Source: Lacticaseibacillus daqingensis (GTDB taxonomy: Bacteria; Bacillota; Bacilli; Lactobacillales; Lactobacillaceae). Taken from it: 64,000 nucleotides of DNA. Numbering within the stretch: position 1 is the first letter of the stretch; every line of letters begins with the position of its first letter. The stretch lies in the NCBI RefSeq assembly GCF_003946115.1, contig NZ_RHOH01000007.1:1-64000 (forward strand), in the 5' to 3' direction. Shown here in pieces: positions 17,048 to 26,073 of this stretch. A program made the translations under genes and the position numbers. Under the pieces are notes generated by a model that saw only the letters and a list, made by a program, of their open reading frames with translations, made no database searches and was not told the origin of the DNA.

Positions 17048-18931
17048 CTACTCTTTCTTCGCTTCAGCCGCTGGCCGCTTGCGCAGGACCCAGAGGATCG
17101 AAAGTGCCAGTGCCGCCAACAGAATGGCTGGTGCGGCATTGCTTGCTAGGAACCCACTTGGCGTCCCTGGCGTTACCACGCCAGAGATGGTCAGGAGGAT
17201 ACCCGCCAGGCCGACAATGGAGCCCCCAGCGATCAGCCCAGAGGACAGGCTCACGCCGTTTTGCACGCGTTCCGCGTTGGCTTCCTTGTTCTTCCCTTCA
17301 ACGATCAGGCGGATCAGGGCACCGGCGAGGATGATCGCGGTGGTGGCCATTGGCAGGTAGAACCCGATCGCCACGGTCATCACCGGCAACTTCAGCAGGT
17401 GCAACACGATGCCGATCACGGCGCCGATGATGATGATGGTAAATGGCAACTTCCCAGTAATGATCCCACTGGTCAGCGTTGCGATCAGGTTCGCCTGTGG
17501 CAGTGCGAACGCGGCGTTTTCAGACACATCCGCCAGCTGGTTGGCCAAGAGGACGATCACCCCAACCACGGTGATGGTGCCCAAGATCCCGGCCAACAGG
17601 AAGCGGCGTTGCATCTTCGGCCGGTCTGCGCCGACCAGGTTGGTGGCCTTTTGCGTTTGCGTGTAGCCCCCACCAGTCGAGATGGCGGTCACGGCGAAGG
17701 TCGCCAGAAGCAGCAGTGAGCGGGTGTCAAAGTTGGAGGTCCAACCCATCACCACAAACAGTAAGGTCAACAGCACCAGCGACGCGATGGTCATCCCCGA
17801 CACCGGCAGGTTGGAGGTCCCCAGCGTCCCAGTCAGGTTCGCCGCCACGACCACGAAGACGAAGGCCAAAAGCATTGCGAGGCCGCCACCGATCAGACCG
17901 ATCAGCAGGTTGCCGGAGAAAATTGCGCCGAGCACAAAGGTCGCGATGATGGAGAAGCCCAGCAGCATGATGCCGAACTTCGACTTCTTTTCGTTGCCCC
18001 CCAGCGTTGCCTTGAGGGAGCGGCCGATAACCGGGATGAGGCGCAAGGCGCCGATGATCCCCCCGGCCAGCATCATGCCGGCCCCCAGGTAGCGGATGTA
18101 GCCGCCGGAAATGCCGTCAAAGGCCAGGCCGCGAATCGCGGCATCGGAGTTGTTCCACAGCACCGCGGAGCCGTGGGCCATGTCGGTGAAGTAGCCGATC
18201 AGCGGCACCACCGCGAAGTTGGCCAGGATGGAGCCGGCAAACATGGTCAGCGCGACGTTGATCCCAACGATGAAGCCGATCCCCGCCAGCAACGGGTTCA
18301 CTTCCAGTTCAAACTTCCACTTGAATTCCTTGGCCCCGTATAAGACGAAGTGGTTGTTGATCCACCCGAACACGGAACCGGTCATCATGGTCAACGCGCC
18401 GCCGATCCCAAAGCCAGAGGCCATCATCTTGAGGCCCTGGCCGCCGCTTGCGCTGGCGCGGATAGTTTCGGCGATAGCCATCGCTTCCGGATACACCAGG
18501 GTGTCTTTGGAGGCGATGATCAGGTGGTTTTCAACGATTGCCGCAGTGCCGATCCCGAACAGGACCCCCATCGTGCCGACAAGTACGGCTTCGAAGAAGT
18601 TAATGTCGGCACCGATCAGCAGCACAGCCGGCAGAACAAAGATCATCCCGCTGGCGATGGTTTCGCCCCCACTGGCCATGCCTTGCATGGCGTTGGTGCC
18701 CGCGTACCCCTGCCGTTTGGCAAAAGCACGCACCACCGCGGAGCCGATGATGGCCCCCGGGATCCCGGCGGCCACGGTGAGGCCGGCCTTCATCCCGGAG
18801 TAAGCCGTTGAGGCGGCAAAGAGGATGGCCAGCAGAATGCCGACCCCTAAGACAATGGTGCTTCCTGCTTTGGTTTGGGCTTTTGGTGTCGCCTTTGCCT
18901 TAGCTTTGGGAATGCTAACAGGCTTTTCCAT
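17048..18931 (-). CDS. OPT-family oligopeptide transporter
   Basis: 627-residue polytopic membrane protein with about 14-16 hydrophobic segments. The OPT superfamily pattern is visible: ASTAYSGMKAGLTVAAGIPG near the N-terminus, NAMQGMASGGETIASG, NPLLAGIGFIVGIN, and the C-terminal SSGLIAGGSIVGLAGILLT with GFLAS. Members import oligopeptides or metal-chelate complexes; the substrate is not predictable. ATG 18931 has AAGGGGGAACTCAT upstream. It is a single gene with its own terminator. Confidence 0.88.
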   Translation of the reverse strand: MEKPVSIPKAKAKATPKAQTKAGSTIVLGVGILLAILFAASTAYSGMKAGLTVAAGIPGAIIGSAVVRAFAKRQGYAGTNAMQGMASGGETIASGMIFVLPAVLLIGADINFFEAVLVGTMGVLFGIGTAAIVENHLIIASKDTLVYPEAMAIAETIRASASGGQGLKMMASGFGIGGALTMMTGSVFGWINNHFVLYGAKEFKWKFELEVNPLLAGIGFIVGINVALTMFAGSILANFAVVPLIGYFTDMAHGSAVLWNNSDAAIRGLAFDGISGGYIRYLGAGMMLAGGIIGALRLIPVIGRSLKATLGGNEKKSKFGIMLLGFSIIATFVLGAIFSGNLLIGLIGGGLAMLLAFVFVVVAANLTGTLGTSNLPVSGMTIASLVLLTLLFVVMGWTSNFDTRSLLLLATFAVTAISTGGGYTQTQKATNLVGADRPKMQRRFLLAGILGTITVVGVIVLLANQLADVSENAAFALPQANLIATLTSGIITGKLPFTIIIIGAVIGIVLHLLKLPVMTVAIGFYLPMATTAIILAGALIRLIVEGKNKEANAERVQNGVSLSSGLIAGGSIVGLAGILLTISGVVTPGTPSGFLASNAAPAILLAALALSILWVLRKRPAAEAKKE

Positions 18932-19081
18932 ATGAGTTCCCCCTTATGCGAATGATAATTAACTATGTTTATAGATAAAGCCTATCATGTTGATAAGGGG
19001 TCTGTACATCCATAACGCCCGTGATAAATAAAAAAAACGCCGCGGCGCCAAAATTGGTTTTGCCACCGCGGTTTGCGCCCA

Positions 19082-19118
19082 CAAAAAACCCGGGACTTCA
19101 ACCACTCGTCCCGGGTTT
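19082..19118 (-). terminator. Deaminase gene terminator
   Basis: Minus strand AAAACCCGGGAC ... GTCCCGGGTTTTTT, perfect stem with T-run, 12 bases after the stop. Confidence 0.92.
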
Positions 19119-19129
19119 TGCGCGCCTGA

Positions 19130-19597
19130 TCAGTAAAGTTGTTTGTTTTGGGCCTGGTACGCCTCAAACGTTGGGAGGCTCAGTGCCCGATCATGCTGAC
19201 TCAAGGTCAGCGTGTCCCCTTGCAGGCCGTGATCGATGAAGTCATAAATGGCCGCATCACGGAACCCGATCGCGGCCGCATCATCGGCCGAGTTGCCGTA
19301 GTACACGACCTTAATGTTCGCCCAGATAATCGCACTCAAGCACATTGGGCACGGCATCGCACTGGTGTACAGCTCACAGCCGGTCAGGTCGTGGGTGTTA
19401 AGTGCCGCCCCTGCGGCGCGAATCGCCTCAACCTCACCGTGGGCCGTCGCATCATGACTGGCCAGCACGCGGTTGTGGGCCCGCGCGAGCACCTGACCGT
19501 TTTGAACGATCACGCAGCCGAACGGGCCGCCTTCATTGGTGGTCAGGTTCAAAGCGGCCTGATCGATGGCTTGTTGCATGAACTCACGTTGATACAT
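19130..19597 (-). CDS. Cytidine/deoxycytidylate-type deaminase, guanine deaminase-like
   Basis: 155-residue zinc hydrolase. The zinc ligands and proton shuttle are present: AHGEVEAI (His and Glu, about 53-60) and PCPMCLSAI (two Cys, about 82-90). The overall sequence (GGPFGCVIVQNGQVLARAHN, then YGNSADDAAAIGF, ending AYQAQNKQLY) is closest to B. subtilis-type GuaD, which converts guanine to xanthine. tRNA adenosine deaminase TadA is the alternative but usually has a different C-terminus. Start ATG 19595-19597 has AAAGGAAGGCGAATGAA upstream. Confidence 0.85.
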   Translation of the reverse strand: MYQREFMQQAIDQAALNLTTNEGGPFGCVIVQNGQVLARAHNRVLASHDATAHGEVEAIRAAGAALNTHDLTGCELYTSAMPCPMCLSAIIWANIKVVYYGNSADDAAAIGFRDAAIYDFIDHGLQGDTLTLSQHDRALSLPTFEAYQAQNKQLY

Positions 19598-19658
19598 TTC
19601 ATTCGCCTTCCTTTCACGGTACAATAAAGCTATTCCAACTGACTTAGGAGGTCCCTTC

Positions 19659-19784
19659 ATGACCAAATCTGCTGTCCGGCCACTGGGCATCATCACCACT
19701 GTGGCTGGCGCCCTGACGCTGGCAACCGGGGCGATGACGCTTGCCAGCGGCATTCTCACCCTGATCAAGGCAACGAAAGACTAG
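19659..19784 (+). CDS. Small hydrophobic glycine-zipper peptide (41 aa)
   Basis: ATG 19659 has a very good ribosome site (TTAGGAGGTCCCTTC). The peptide is MTKSAVRPLGIITTVAGALT followed by LATGAMTLASGILTLIKATKD: short cationic ends around one helix with regularly spaced Gly/Ala/Thr. A -10-like TACAAT lies at 19620-19625 and a terminator follows at once, so this is a complete unit. Function unknown; membrane peptide, type-I-toxin-like or bacteriocin-like are all possible. Confidence 0.6.
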   Translation: MTKSAVRPLGIITTVAGALTLATGAMTLASGILTLIKATKD

Positions 19785-19785
19785 C

Positions 19786-19821
19786 CACAAAACGCGCCGT
19801 GACTCGGCGCGTTTTTGTGTG
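19786..19821. terminator. Bidirectional terminator
   Basis: ACAAAACGCGCC-GTGACTC-GGCGCGTTTTTGT; U-runs on both strands serve the 41-aa gene and the convergent oxidoreductase gene. Confidence 0.9.
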
Positions 19822-19822
19822 C

Positions 19823-20731
19823 TTACAGGTGTTGCGCCATGTCAAACAGGAGCTGGTGGGTCAGGCGACTGGTGGCCGGGGCCACCGGATTCACCTGACC
19901 GCGCGCCACCGCGGCCAAGAATGCCCGAATCATCGGGGCAAAACCGCGAGTCTCAAGCATCGGCGCCCAATCCGGCGCGGCTTGGGTCGTCGTATGCGTC
20001 TCCTGGTAGGTCTGCAACACGCTGAGGTCCTGGACCCGGGACATGCCGCCGGTCGTGGCAACCGTTGCCTCCTCCAGATTCGTCCCCGCGACTAAGTTGA
20101 TCGCCGCCTCGCCACGGATGCCGGCGGCGGTGAACATGACACTCGCCTGTTCAACGTTACCGTCATCATCGAGGTGCATGCTGTAGCGCGCCTTGGCCTC
20201 CTCGGGAAATCCGGCCAGTGCCAATGCCGTATCCAGCGGGTGAATCAGCAAGTCAAAAATTGCCTGCATCGGCGTCTGCGGATCTGCGACGCGGTTTTTG
20301 GTCACCTGCACCAAGGTCTTGCCGGGCAGCGCCGCCAGTGTCTCGATCTGCGGGGCAAACCGCCGGTTGAAGCCTACCGTCAACAGCCGCCGATGCTGCG
20401 CTGCCAGCAAGTACAACTCATTGACCTGACTGGCCTCAAGCGCCAGCGGTTTGTCGACGAACACATGCACATCGCGTGCTAAGAAGTGCTTCACGAGTTC
20501 ATAGTGGACGCTGGTGGCCGAGTGGATCATCACGGCATCAAGTGCCAAGGCGTCCAAGGCGGCAACATCCGTGCCGGCCGCCACCATGTGGAACTGGTTG
20601 GCGATCCGCGTTAGCTTCGCCAAATCCCGACTTTCTAGGAACCACTGACACTGGTCCTGCATCTGGGCATAGACGGGCAAATAGGCTTTCTGGGCGATCC
20701 CGCCCAGCCCGATAACCCCAATACTTAACAT
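19823..20731 (-). CDS. Gfo/Idh/MocA-family oxidoreductase
   Basis: 302 residues. The N-terminal Rossmann motif SIGVIGLGGIAQKAYLP binds NAD(P), followed by the conserved HVFVDKPLALEASQV containing the family lysine (DKP). The C-terminal alpha/beta domain has DLLIHPLDTALALAG, with a histidine in the usual active-site region. The substrate, probably a sugar or cyclitol derivative, cannot be told. Start ATG 20731 follows AGAAGGGGTGCGG; the frame upstream is not needed. Confidence 0.88.
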   Translation of the reverse strand: MLSIGVIGLGGIAQKAYLPVYAQMQDQCQWFLESRDLAKLTRIANQFHMVAAGTDVAALDALALDAVMIHSATSVHYELVKHFLARDVHVFVDKPLALEASQVNELYLLAAQHRRLLTVGFNRRFAPQIETLAALPGKTLVQVTKNRVADPQTPMQAIFDLLIHPLDTALALAGFPEEAKARYSMHLDDDGNVEQASVMFTAAGIRGEAAINLVAGTNLEEATVATTGGMSRVQDLSVLQTYQETHTTTQAAPDWAPMLETRGFAPMIRAFLAAVARGQVNPVAPATSRLTHQLLFDMAQHL

Positions 20732-20903
20732 CCGCACCCCTTCTTTCTTGGTTTCCTTTAACGCTAGCACAGCGACACGTCATGGTCAAAACGTGTCTTC
20801 ACGGGGCGTCATTTTGGTGTAAGCGGTTAACTAACTAATTCTAGCAATCTCACGATAAATATTCAATAATAAGAGTTAATCAAACCCTTTGGAGGAACGC
20901 ACA

Positions 20904-21503
20904 ATGACGCATACCCCTGCTCGATATCACTGGGCACGATTCGCTATCGCGCTTTTGAGCCCACTTCTCATTGCGACCGCTGGCTGCACCGCTGCCCCTC
21001 ACGCCGAGGCCCCACAAGCCAAACCGACCGCAGCCCAGAAACAGGAATCCCGCGCCTTGAAGGCCAGTCAAAAAAAGCTCGAGCAGACTTTGGCCGCCAA
21101 AAAGGCCGAGGCCGCCTCGCTTAAGGCCCAGCAAGCAAGCCTTGCTTCGGCCCAGTCTGCTGCCGCCTCATCCAGCAAGGCGGCCGCAGCTAGCCAGGCC
21201 GCCGCTTCCAGTACGGCGCAGGCTTCAAGTCAAGCGGCGGCCGCCAGTGCGGCCCAAGCTTCGGCAGCCCAAGCTTCGGCCCAGGCGAGTCAGCAAGCTG
21301 AGGCCGCCGCCCGGGCAAGCAGTGCCGCGGCGCCCCACGGAGATACCAACACGGCCACAGTCGGTCAGATCATTGGCAACCGCAATTCACACATTTATCA
21401 CGTTCCGGGTCAGGCCGGCTACCACATGAACTCGGCCAACGCCGTTTACTTTGCCACGGAAGCCGAGGCCCAAGCAGCGGGTTACAGGAGGTCGCAGCGA
21501 TGA
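20904..21503 (+). CDS. Ala/Ser-rich surface lipoprotein
   Basis: 199 residues. The signal peptide ends with lipobox IATAGC (Cys about 28). A long Ala/Ser/Gln/Lys-rich region with coiled-coil and linker character follows (about 45-145). The C-terminal ~45 residues (GNRNSHIYHVPGQAGYHMNS ... NAVYFATEAEAQAAGYR) match the small GNxxSxxYHxP...AxxAGYR module often fused to secreted nucleases, but the usual cysteine is replaced (GQAGY). ATG 20904 follows GGAGG. It overlaps the next gene by 4 bases, so it probably works with the nuclease. Confidence 0.75.
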   Translation: MTHTPARYHWARFAIALLSPLLIATAGCTAAPHAEAPQAKPTAAQKQESRALKASQKKLEQTLAAKKAEAASLKAQQASLASAQSAAASSSKAAAASQAAASSTAQASSQAAAASAAQASAAQASAQASQQAEAAARASSAAAPHGDTNTATVGQIIGNRNSHIYHVPGQAGYHMNSANAVYFATEAEAQAAGYRRSQR

Positions 21504-22357
21504 CAAAAATGACCCGCAGCATCCTCGCCTTGGTCGCGCTGCTCGCTTTGAGCGGGTGTCAAGCGAGCGCTGATCCGCCCACTAAACCTCGGCCTGCCGC
21601 CATTGTCGCCCAGATCGCCGCGACAAAGCAGGCCAACACCGCCCTCAAGCGCCAAATCGCCCAGCAAACGGACGCGATCAAGGCGGCGCAGGCGGCTCTG
21701 GCCAAACTGGCACCGGCCGCACCGGCGCAACCGACTCAGCCAACGCCAACCGTAACACCACCGCCAGAGGCGACCGACACCGCCAAGCTGGCGGCATTGA
21801 CCCCGGGCGCTGCGCAAGAACTCACCGTGGCCAATAATGACCCGGGGTTCAGCCCCGCCGAGCTCAGCACCACCGCCGGCGCCTGGGAACGCTACGCCGA
21901 CCTCGACAGCCTGAACCGCGCGACAGACGCCAATGCCATGCTGAATTTTAGCCTGATGCCGACCGAAAAGCGTGAGGCGCTGACATGGGACCCCACGGGC
22001 TGGCGTAACAAGCGCACCGCCCACGGCTGGCTGTACAACCGCAGCCACCTCATCGGCTTTCAGCTCTCCGGGGAAAACAATAACCCGAAGAACCTGATCA
22101 CCGGCACCCAATCCCTGAACAATCCGCTGATGCTCGCACATGAAATGGACGTGGCCACTTACCTGAAGGCGGACCACAACCGCTTGGTCCGCTACGAAGT
22201 CCGGCCTATTTACCGCGATGCCGAGTTGGTCGCCCGCGGGGTGCAAATGCGGGCCCAATCCATCGGCGATAACAGCATTCACTTCAACGTCTACATCTTC
22301 AATCTCGAAGCGGGCTATACCATCAATTACGCGGATGGCACCAGCACCGTGAACTAA
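21500..22357 (+). CDS. DNA/RNA non-specific endonuclease, lipoprotein
   Basis: 285 residues. Signal peptide with lipobox LALSGC (Cys20), coiled-coil (about 35-75), Pro/Thr linker (about 76-100), then the nuclease domain of the EndA/NucA type. The beta-beta-alpha-metal motif appears as GWLYNRSHLIGFQLSG, with the DRGH-like core varied to NRSH (His as general base), followed by ENNNPKNLITGTQSLN carrying the metal-binding Asn. It acts outside the membrane on DNA/RNA, possibly in nutrient scavenging or DNA uptake. ATG overlaps the previous stop (ATGA) and is preceded by ACAGGAGGTCGCAGCG. Confidence 0.88.
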   Translation: MTKMTRSILALVALLALSGCQASADPPTKPRPAAIVAQIAATKQANTALKRQIAQQTDAIKAAQAALAKLAPAAPAQPTQPTPTVTPPPEATDTAKLAALTPGAAQELTVANNDPGFSPAELSTTAGAWERYADLDSLNRATDANAMLNFSLMPTEKREALTWDPTGWRNKRTAHGWLYNRSHLIGFQLSGENNNPKNLITGTQSLNNPLMLAHEMDVATYLKADHNRLVRYEVRPIYRDAELVARGVQMRAQSIGDNSIHFNVYIFNLEAGYTINYADGTSTVN

Positions 22358-22368
22358 CTGAACCACTG

Positions 22369-22398
22369 GCGTCACCCTTTTCAACGGGTGGCGCCTTT
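22369..22398 (+). terminator. Nuclease operon terminator
   Basis: GGCGTCACCC pairs with GGGTGGCGCC across TTTTCAAC, followed by TTTTT. Confidence 0.9.
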
Positions 22399-22411
22399 TT
22401 AGCCGGATCAA

Positions 22412-22440
22412 TCAAAAAAGAGCCTCCGAGGAGACTCTTC
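22412..22440 (-). terminator. pgi terminator
   Basis: Minus strand GAGTCTCC...GGAGGCTC followed by TTTTTTG. It lies about 120 bases after the pgi stop, the spacing being unusual but no other gene intervenes. Confidence 0.65.
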
Positions 22441-22557
22441 GCTCGACCGGCTTGCGCTGGCCTCAACCATTTTGACAACCACGACTCGTTTTTGCCAATC
22501 TGTTGGGCATCAAAACCCGATTCCCATGATCAGCGCAAACCGCTGTAAGCCGCGCCA

Positions 22558-23898
22558 TTACAGGCGTGCGTTCAATTCCTTGGTCATGTCTTCGTAACCC
22601 GGGCGACCGAGCAGCGCGAACATGTTCTTCTTGTAGGCTTCAACCCCGGGCTGGTTGAACGGGTTGATGCCGTTCAGGTAACCGGAGATGGACACAGCGG
22701 CTTCGAAGAAGTAGATCAAGTAGCCCAGCGTGTAGGCGTCCTGCTTCGGAATGGAGACGGTCATGACCGGCACACCGCCATCGGTGTGCGCCAGCACAAC
22801 GCCTTCGTAGGCCTTGCGGTTGACTTCAGCCATGGAGCGACCTTCCAGGTATTCCAGGCCGTCCAACGAGCCAGGTTCGGCCGGGATGGTCAGGTCGTGA
22901 TTCGGCTGTTCCACCCAAACGACGGTTTCCATCAGGTTGCGCAGACCTTCCTGAATGTACTGGCCCAAAGAGTGCAGGTCGGTACTGAAGTTGGCGCTGG
23001 ATGGGTAGATGCCCTTTTGGTCTTTCCCTTCGGATTCGCCCATGAGCTGCTTCCACCATTCGCCGAGGTATTGCAGGGTTGGCTCGTAGTTTTCAAGTAG
23101 CTCCGTGGTGTAGCCCTTGCGGTACAAAATGTTCCGGTAGGCCGCGTACTGGTAAGCTTCGTTCTTGCTCAAATCCGCATCGCTGTATTCGGTGCGTGCG
23201 TCTGCGGCGCCCTTCATCAGCTGGTCGATGTCGCCACCGGCCACGGCGATCGGCAACAGCCCCACAGCGGACAGCACGGAGAAGCGGCCACCGATGTCAT
23301 CCGGCACAACGAACTCTTCGTAGCCTTCCGCATCGGATTCGTCCTTCAACGCGCCCTTTGCGCGGTCGGTGGTGGCGTAGATGCGGCCCTTGGCAGCGTC
23401 CTTGCCGTACTTTTCGATCAACTTGGCCTTCAGCACACGGAAGGCGATCGAAGGTTCGGTGGTGGTCCCAGACTTGGAGATCACGTTCAAAGAGAAGTCG
23501 CGGTCGCCAATGACGTCCAGCAGGTCAGCTAAGTACGAGCTGGAGATCGAGTTGCCGGCGAAGTAAACCTCTGGCAGCTTGCGACCCGGTTCAGCATTAC
23601 GGAAGGTGTGCGACAAGAAGTCGATGGCCGCACGGGCGCCCAAGTAGGAGCCGCCGATCCCGATGGCAACGAAGACTTCAGAGTCGGACTGGATCTTCTT
23701 GGCCGCCGCCTGGATGCGGGCGAATTCGTCCTTGTCGTAAGCCACTGGCAGGTCGATGAAGCCGCGGAAGTCGTTACCGACACCGGTGCCCTCGCGCAAT
23801 TCGGTGTCAGCCGCCGTCACCAGCGCCTGCATCTGGCCGAGTTCGTTCGCGTGGACGAACTTGTCCAGCTTGGATGAATCAAATGAAATGTGAGCCAT
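22558..23898 (-). CDS. pgi: Glucose-6-phosphate isomerase
   Basis: Interconverts glucose-6-P and fructose-6-P at the head of glycolysis. 446 residues, the usual length in Bacillota. Family signatures are visible: [33 protein letters not shown] (phosphosugar-binding SIS region), [16 protein letters not shown], and the C-terminal [35 protein letters not shown] 23896-23898 gives the canonical N-terminus [15 protein letters not shown] lies 12 bases upstream, a bit far. A -10 TGCTATACT lies at 24022-24030. Confidence 0.98.
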   Translation of the reverse strand: MAHISFDSSKLDKFVHANELGQMQALVTAADTELREGTGVGNDFRGFIDLPVAYDKDEFARIQAAAKKIQSDSEVFVAIGIGGSYLGARAAIDFLSHTFRNAEPGRKLPEVYFAGNSISSSYLADLLDVIGDRDFSLNVISKSGTTTEPSIAFRVLKAKLIEKYGKDAAKGRIYATTDRAKGALKDESDAEGYEEFVVPDDIGGRFSVLSAVGLLPIAVAGGDIDQLMKGAADARTEYSDADLSKNEAYQYAAYRNILYRKGYTTELLENYEPTLQYLGEWWKQLMGESEGKDQKGIYPSSANFSTDLHSLGQYIQEGLRNLMETVVWVEQPNHDLTIPAEPGSLDGLEYLEGRSMAEVNRKAYEGVVLAHTDGGVPVMTVSIPKQDAYTLGYLIYFFEAAVSISGYLNGINPFNQPGVEAYKKNMFALLGRPGYEDMTKELNARL

Positions 23899-24036
23899 AA
23901 TAAGTCTGTTCCTCCTCAAAGTGATCAGGTATCGGTTTCAACTTTAAGCATCTTTTCATGAAAAATCAAGGCACCTTATTGCGAATGTAATAAGTCCTCT
24001 TCGCAAAACATGCCCTGATTCAGTATAGCATTATTC

Positions 24037-24888
24037 CTATTTCATGATGCCAAGGACGACTCCCCCAGCGATGATCAACAAGGAACCCCAAGTGATCCAC
24101 GTCATCTCCTTGTGCGTCTTGCGCTCGCCCAGCAGGAAGATGGCCCCGAAAGTAGAGATTACAATGCCCATCTGTGACATGGAAAAGGCGATCGCCAAGC
24201 CAATCTGGCTCATGGCCAGCAACATGAAGACGTTCCCCGTTCCCCACAGTAGCCCGGTCAGCACATTCTTCGCCGTTTCCCGGTTGACCGCTGCGTGGCC
24301 GATCGAGAACAGCGAGGCGCCCACGACCATCCCCACCGCCTGCGGTAGGACCACTGCGGTCGCGTCCAAGTGGCCGGCGTTGACCACGATCGTGTAGCCG
24401 GCGTAACCGGCCGTCGAGATGATCAGCGTACGCAGCCCCTTCGCAAACTCGGTTTGCCCGCCGTTTTTAGCCGCATTTTCCTTGCGGGACGTCAGCACCG
24501 CCCCAAGCACCAGCAGCACCATCGCCAACAGGCCCAGCGAGATGTCCTTGCCGCTTTGCCACTCGTGGAACAGCAAGGCGCCCGCCAACGTGTTGGTGAC
24601 CAGCTGCATGCCCGTTGACATCGGCACGGTCATGGACACGCCGATGTACTTCATCGTCTGGAACTGCTGGCTCTGGCCCAGGCTCCAGAACAGCCCGGAG
24701 AGAATACCGAGTGCCCAGACTTGTGCATCCAAAACAGGGTGCATGACCAAGAAGGTGCCAACGCCAAAGATCAACGCCCCCAATGTCATCCCAAGCGTCT
24801 GCTGGTATGCGTTACCGCCCAATTTAGCACTGACCAGCCCGATTGATCCCCAAGCCAGTGCCGGGATCAGCGCGATAATGATTGCCAT
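24037..24888 (-). CDS. glcU: GRP-family glucose/ribose uptake protein
   Basis: 283-residue membrane protein with ten predicted helices in the DMT-like GRP fold (IIALIPALAWGSIGLVSAKLGG at the N-terminus, WSLGQSQQFQTMKYIGVSMTVPMSTGMQLV, GTGNVFMLLAMSQIGLAIAFSMSQMG, final GSLLIIAGGVVLGIMK). It imports glucose or ribose by proton symport independently of the PTS; the close relatives GlcU and RbsU cannot be told apart here. It lies just upstream of pgi on the same strand, which fits glucose feeding. A cre-like site lies in its promoter. Confidence 0.85.
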   Translation of the reverse strand: MAIIIALIPALAWGSIGLVSAKLGGNAYQQTLGMTLGALIFGVGTFLVMHPVLDAQVWALGILSGLFWSLGQSQQFQTMKYIGVSMTVPMSTGMQLVTNTLAGALLFHEWQSGKDISLGLLAMVLLVLGAVLTSRKENAAKNGGQTEFAKGLRTLIISTAGYAGYTIVVNAGHLDATAVVLPQAVGMVVGASLFSIGHAAVNRETAKNVLTGLLWGTGNVFMLLAMSQIGLAIAFSMSQMGIVISTFGAIFLLGERKTHKEMTWITWGSLLIIAGGVVLGIMK

Positions 24889-24943
24889 GTTTGTGTCCTC
24901 TTTTCAGTCTTGTTCGGTTTCAGTCTAAAAACCACAAGAAGTT

Positions 24944-24972
24944 ATTTTATCGTGGTTTCGTTTTCAGTGCAA
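24944..24972 (-). promoter_or_regulatory. glcU promoter with cre-like site
   Basis: Minus strand TTGCAC (24967-24972), 17 bases, TAAAAT (24944-24949). The spacer is TGAAAACGAAACCA (24953-24966), which fits the catabolite-responsive element consensus TGWAANCGNTNWCA at 12 of 14 positions. CcpA control is inferred. Confidence 0.5.
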
Positions 24973-25268
24973 CCGCCAGCCCTCGGCATTCGCATTTTGA
25001 AACCGGATTCGGTCGCAGTCGCAAAATGGTGGGCCGCGGGCCCTGAACTCAGCCAGCCGCCGCGCGACCACGGCTCGGCGGATTGTGTGTTAATGAGCGT
25101 ATTGACCAGGCCACAACGGAAACTTTTTTTCGCGTTCGCCGATTCGCCTGGTCCGTTTTCAAACCCGCGCCGGTCTAGACTGATTTTTCTGAAAGTGGTT
25201 GTTCTCGAACGTTCCGTCGATTCGTCGTCAAAACGTTATGCAACTGGTGTCCCGTTGCGCGATGTGGC
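24973..25268. other. Intergenic region without recognisable gene
   Basis: About 300 bases between the glcU promoter and the terminator of the VanZ-like gene. No frame with a ribosome site, no repeat and no RNA family recognised. Confidence 0.5.
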
Positions 25269-25301
25269 ACAAAAAAAGCTGGCAGGTGGCTGTCAGCTTC
25301 A
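25269..25301 (-). terminator. VanZ-like gene terminator
   Basis: Minus strand AGCTGACAG-CCAC-CTGCCAGCT (one mismatch) then TTTTTTT. Confidence 0.8.
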
Positions 25302-25304
25302 AGG

Positions 25305-25913
25305 TTACCGGTGCCGCCCCAGCAGCAGCCGGTAGGCAAGCGCGCCGATGATGGCACCCAGTGTATTAAACAGCAGGTCGTCGATGTCCGCAACGCCGCT
25401 GTAAAGTAAAAACTGCATGGTCTCAATCAATAGGGAGAATAAAAGGCTGATCCCCACCACCGCCGGCACGCCCAACCGCCGGCGGCTGACCCACGGCAGG
25501 CCGAAGCCGAAGGGCACGAACCAAACCACGTTGCCCAGCGACTGGTACCAAAAGTCGAATTGGCTGAAACCGGCGCGCAACTTCAGGGTCTCCACTAGCG
25601 GCGTCCAGTTGATGTCGCGTAGCGGGTGATCGAAGTAAAACTGCAGCTCCCACGGATAGTACCAGCGGCGAAAGACCGTCAGCATCAACAGGAGGATGAC
25701 ATACCCGGCAAACACCACGACCTTGAGCTCATGCCCCAAAGTTGTGCGCCGCCGCGTCACCCGAAGCCACACCAAGCGCCCCACCCAAAATAGCAGCAGG
25801 TAAAGGATCGTTTTATCTAAACTGTACATGATCAGCCGCACCAGCGGCCAATGGTTGATGCGGTGCTCCAGCTGGGTTTGAACCAGCTGATAAACCGGCC
25901 CTAAAAACAGCAT
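25305..25913 (-). CDS. VanZ-family membrane protein
   Basis: 202 residues with about five transmembrane helices. The VanZ-like domain signature is visible in the second half: NWTPLVETLK, then SLGNVVWFVPFGFGLPWV, ETMQFLLYSGVADIDDLLFNTLGAIIGALAY. VanZ relatives are linked to glycopeptide (teicoplanin) tolerance in some species; the role of chromosomal copies is unknown. TTG at 25925 is part of the ribosome site (TTGGAGGCGCGT), so ATG 25913 is chosen. A second VanZ-family gene occurs at 57739. Confidence 0.8.
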   Translation of the reverse strand: MLFLGPVYQLVQTQLEHRINHWPLVRLIMYSLDKTILYLLLFWVGRLVWLRVTRRRTTLGHELKVVVFAGYVILLLMLTVFRRWYYPWELQFYFDHPLRDINWTPLVETLKLRAGFSQFDFWYQSLGNVVWFVPFGFGLPWVSRRRLGVPAVVGISLLFSLLIETMQFLLYSGVADIDDLLFNTLGAIIGALAYRLLLGRHR

Positions 25914-26073
25914 ACGCGCCTCCAACTTATCGATTTTATTGTACCCAATCCGCCCCGACCGCCCCCATGCGCCGCTCAGGGTTTAAGTCATTCTTACAAA
26001 AGCGTCATTCGTTTGCCCCACCGTCTTGAGACGGGTACAATATTGAAGACAAAACTGCCCAAAGGAGGATTCC

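Noticed and set aside
21482-22411. 309-codon minus-strand open frame
   Set aside because: Opposite the nuclease gene; Arg/Gly-rich product with no domain; shadow.
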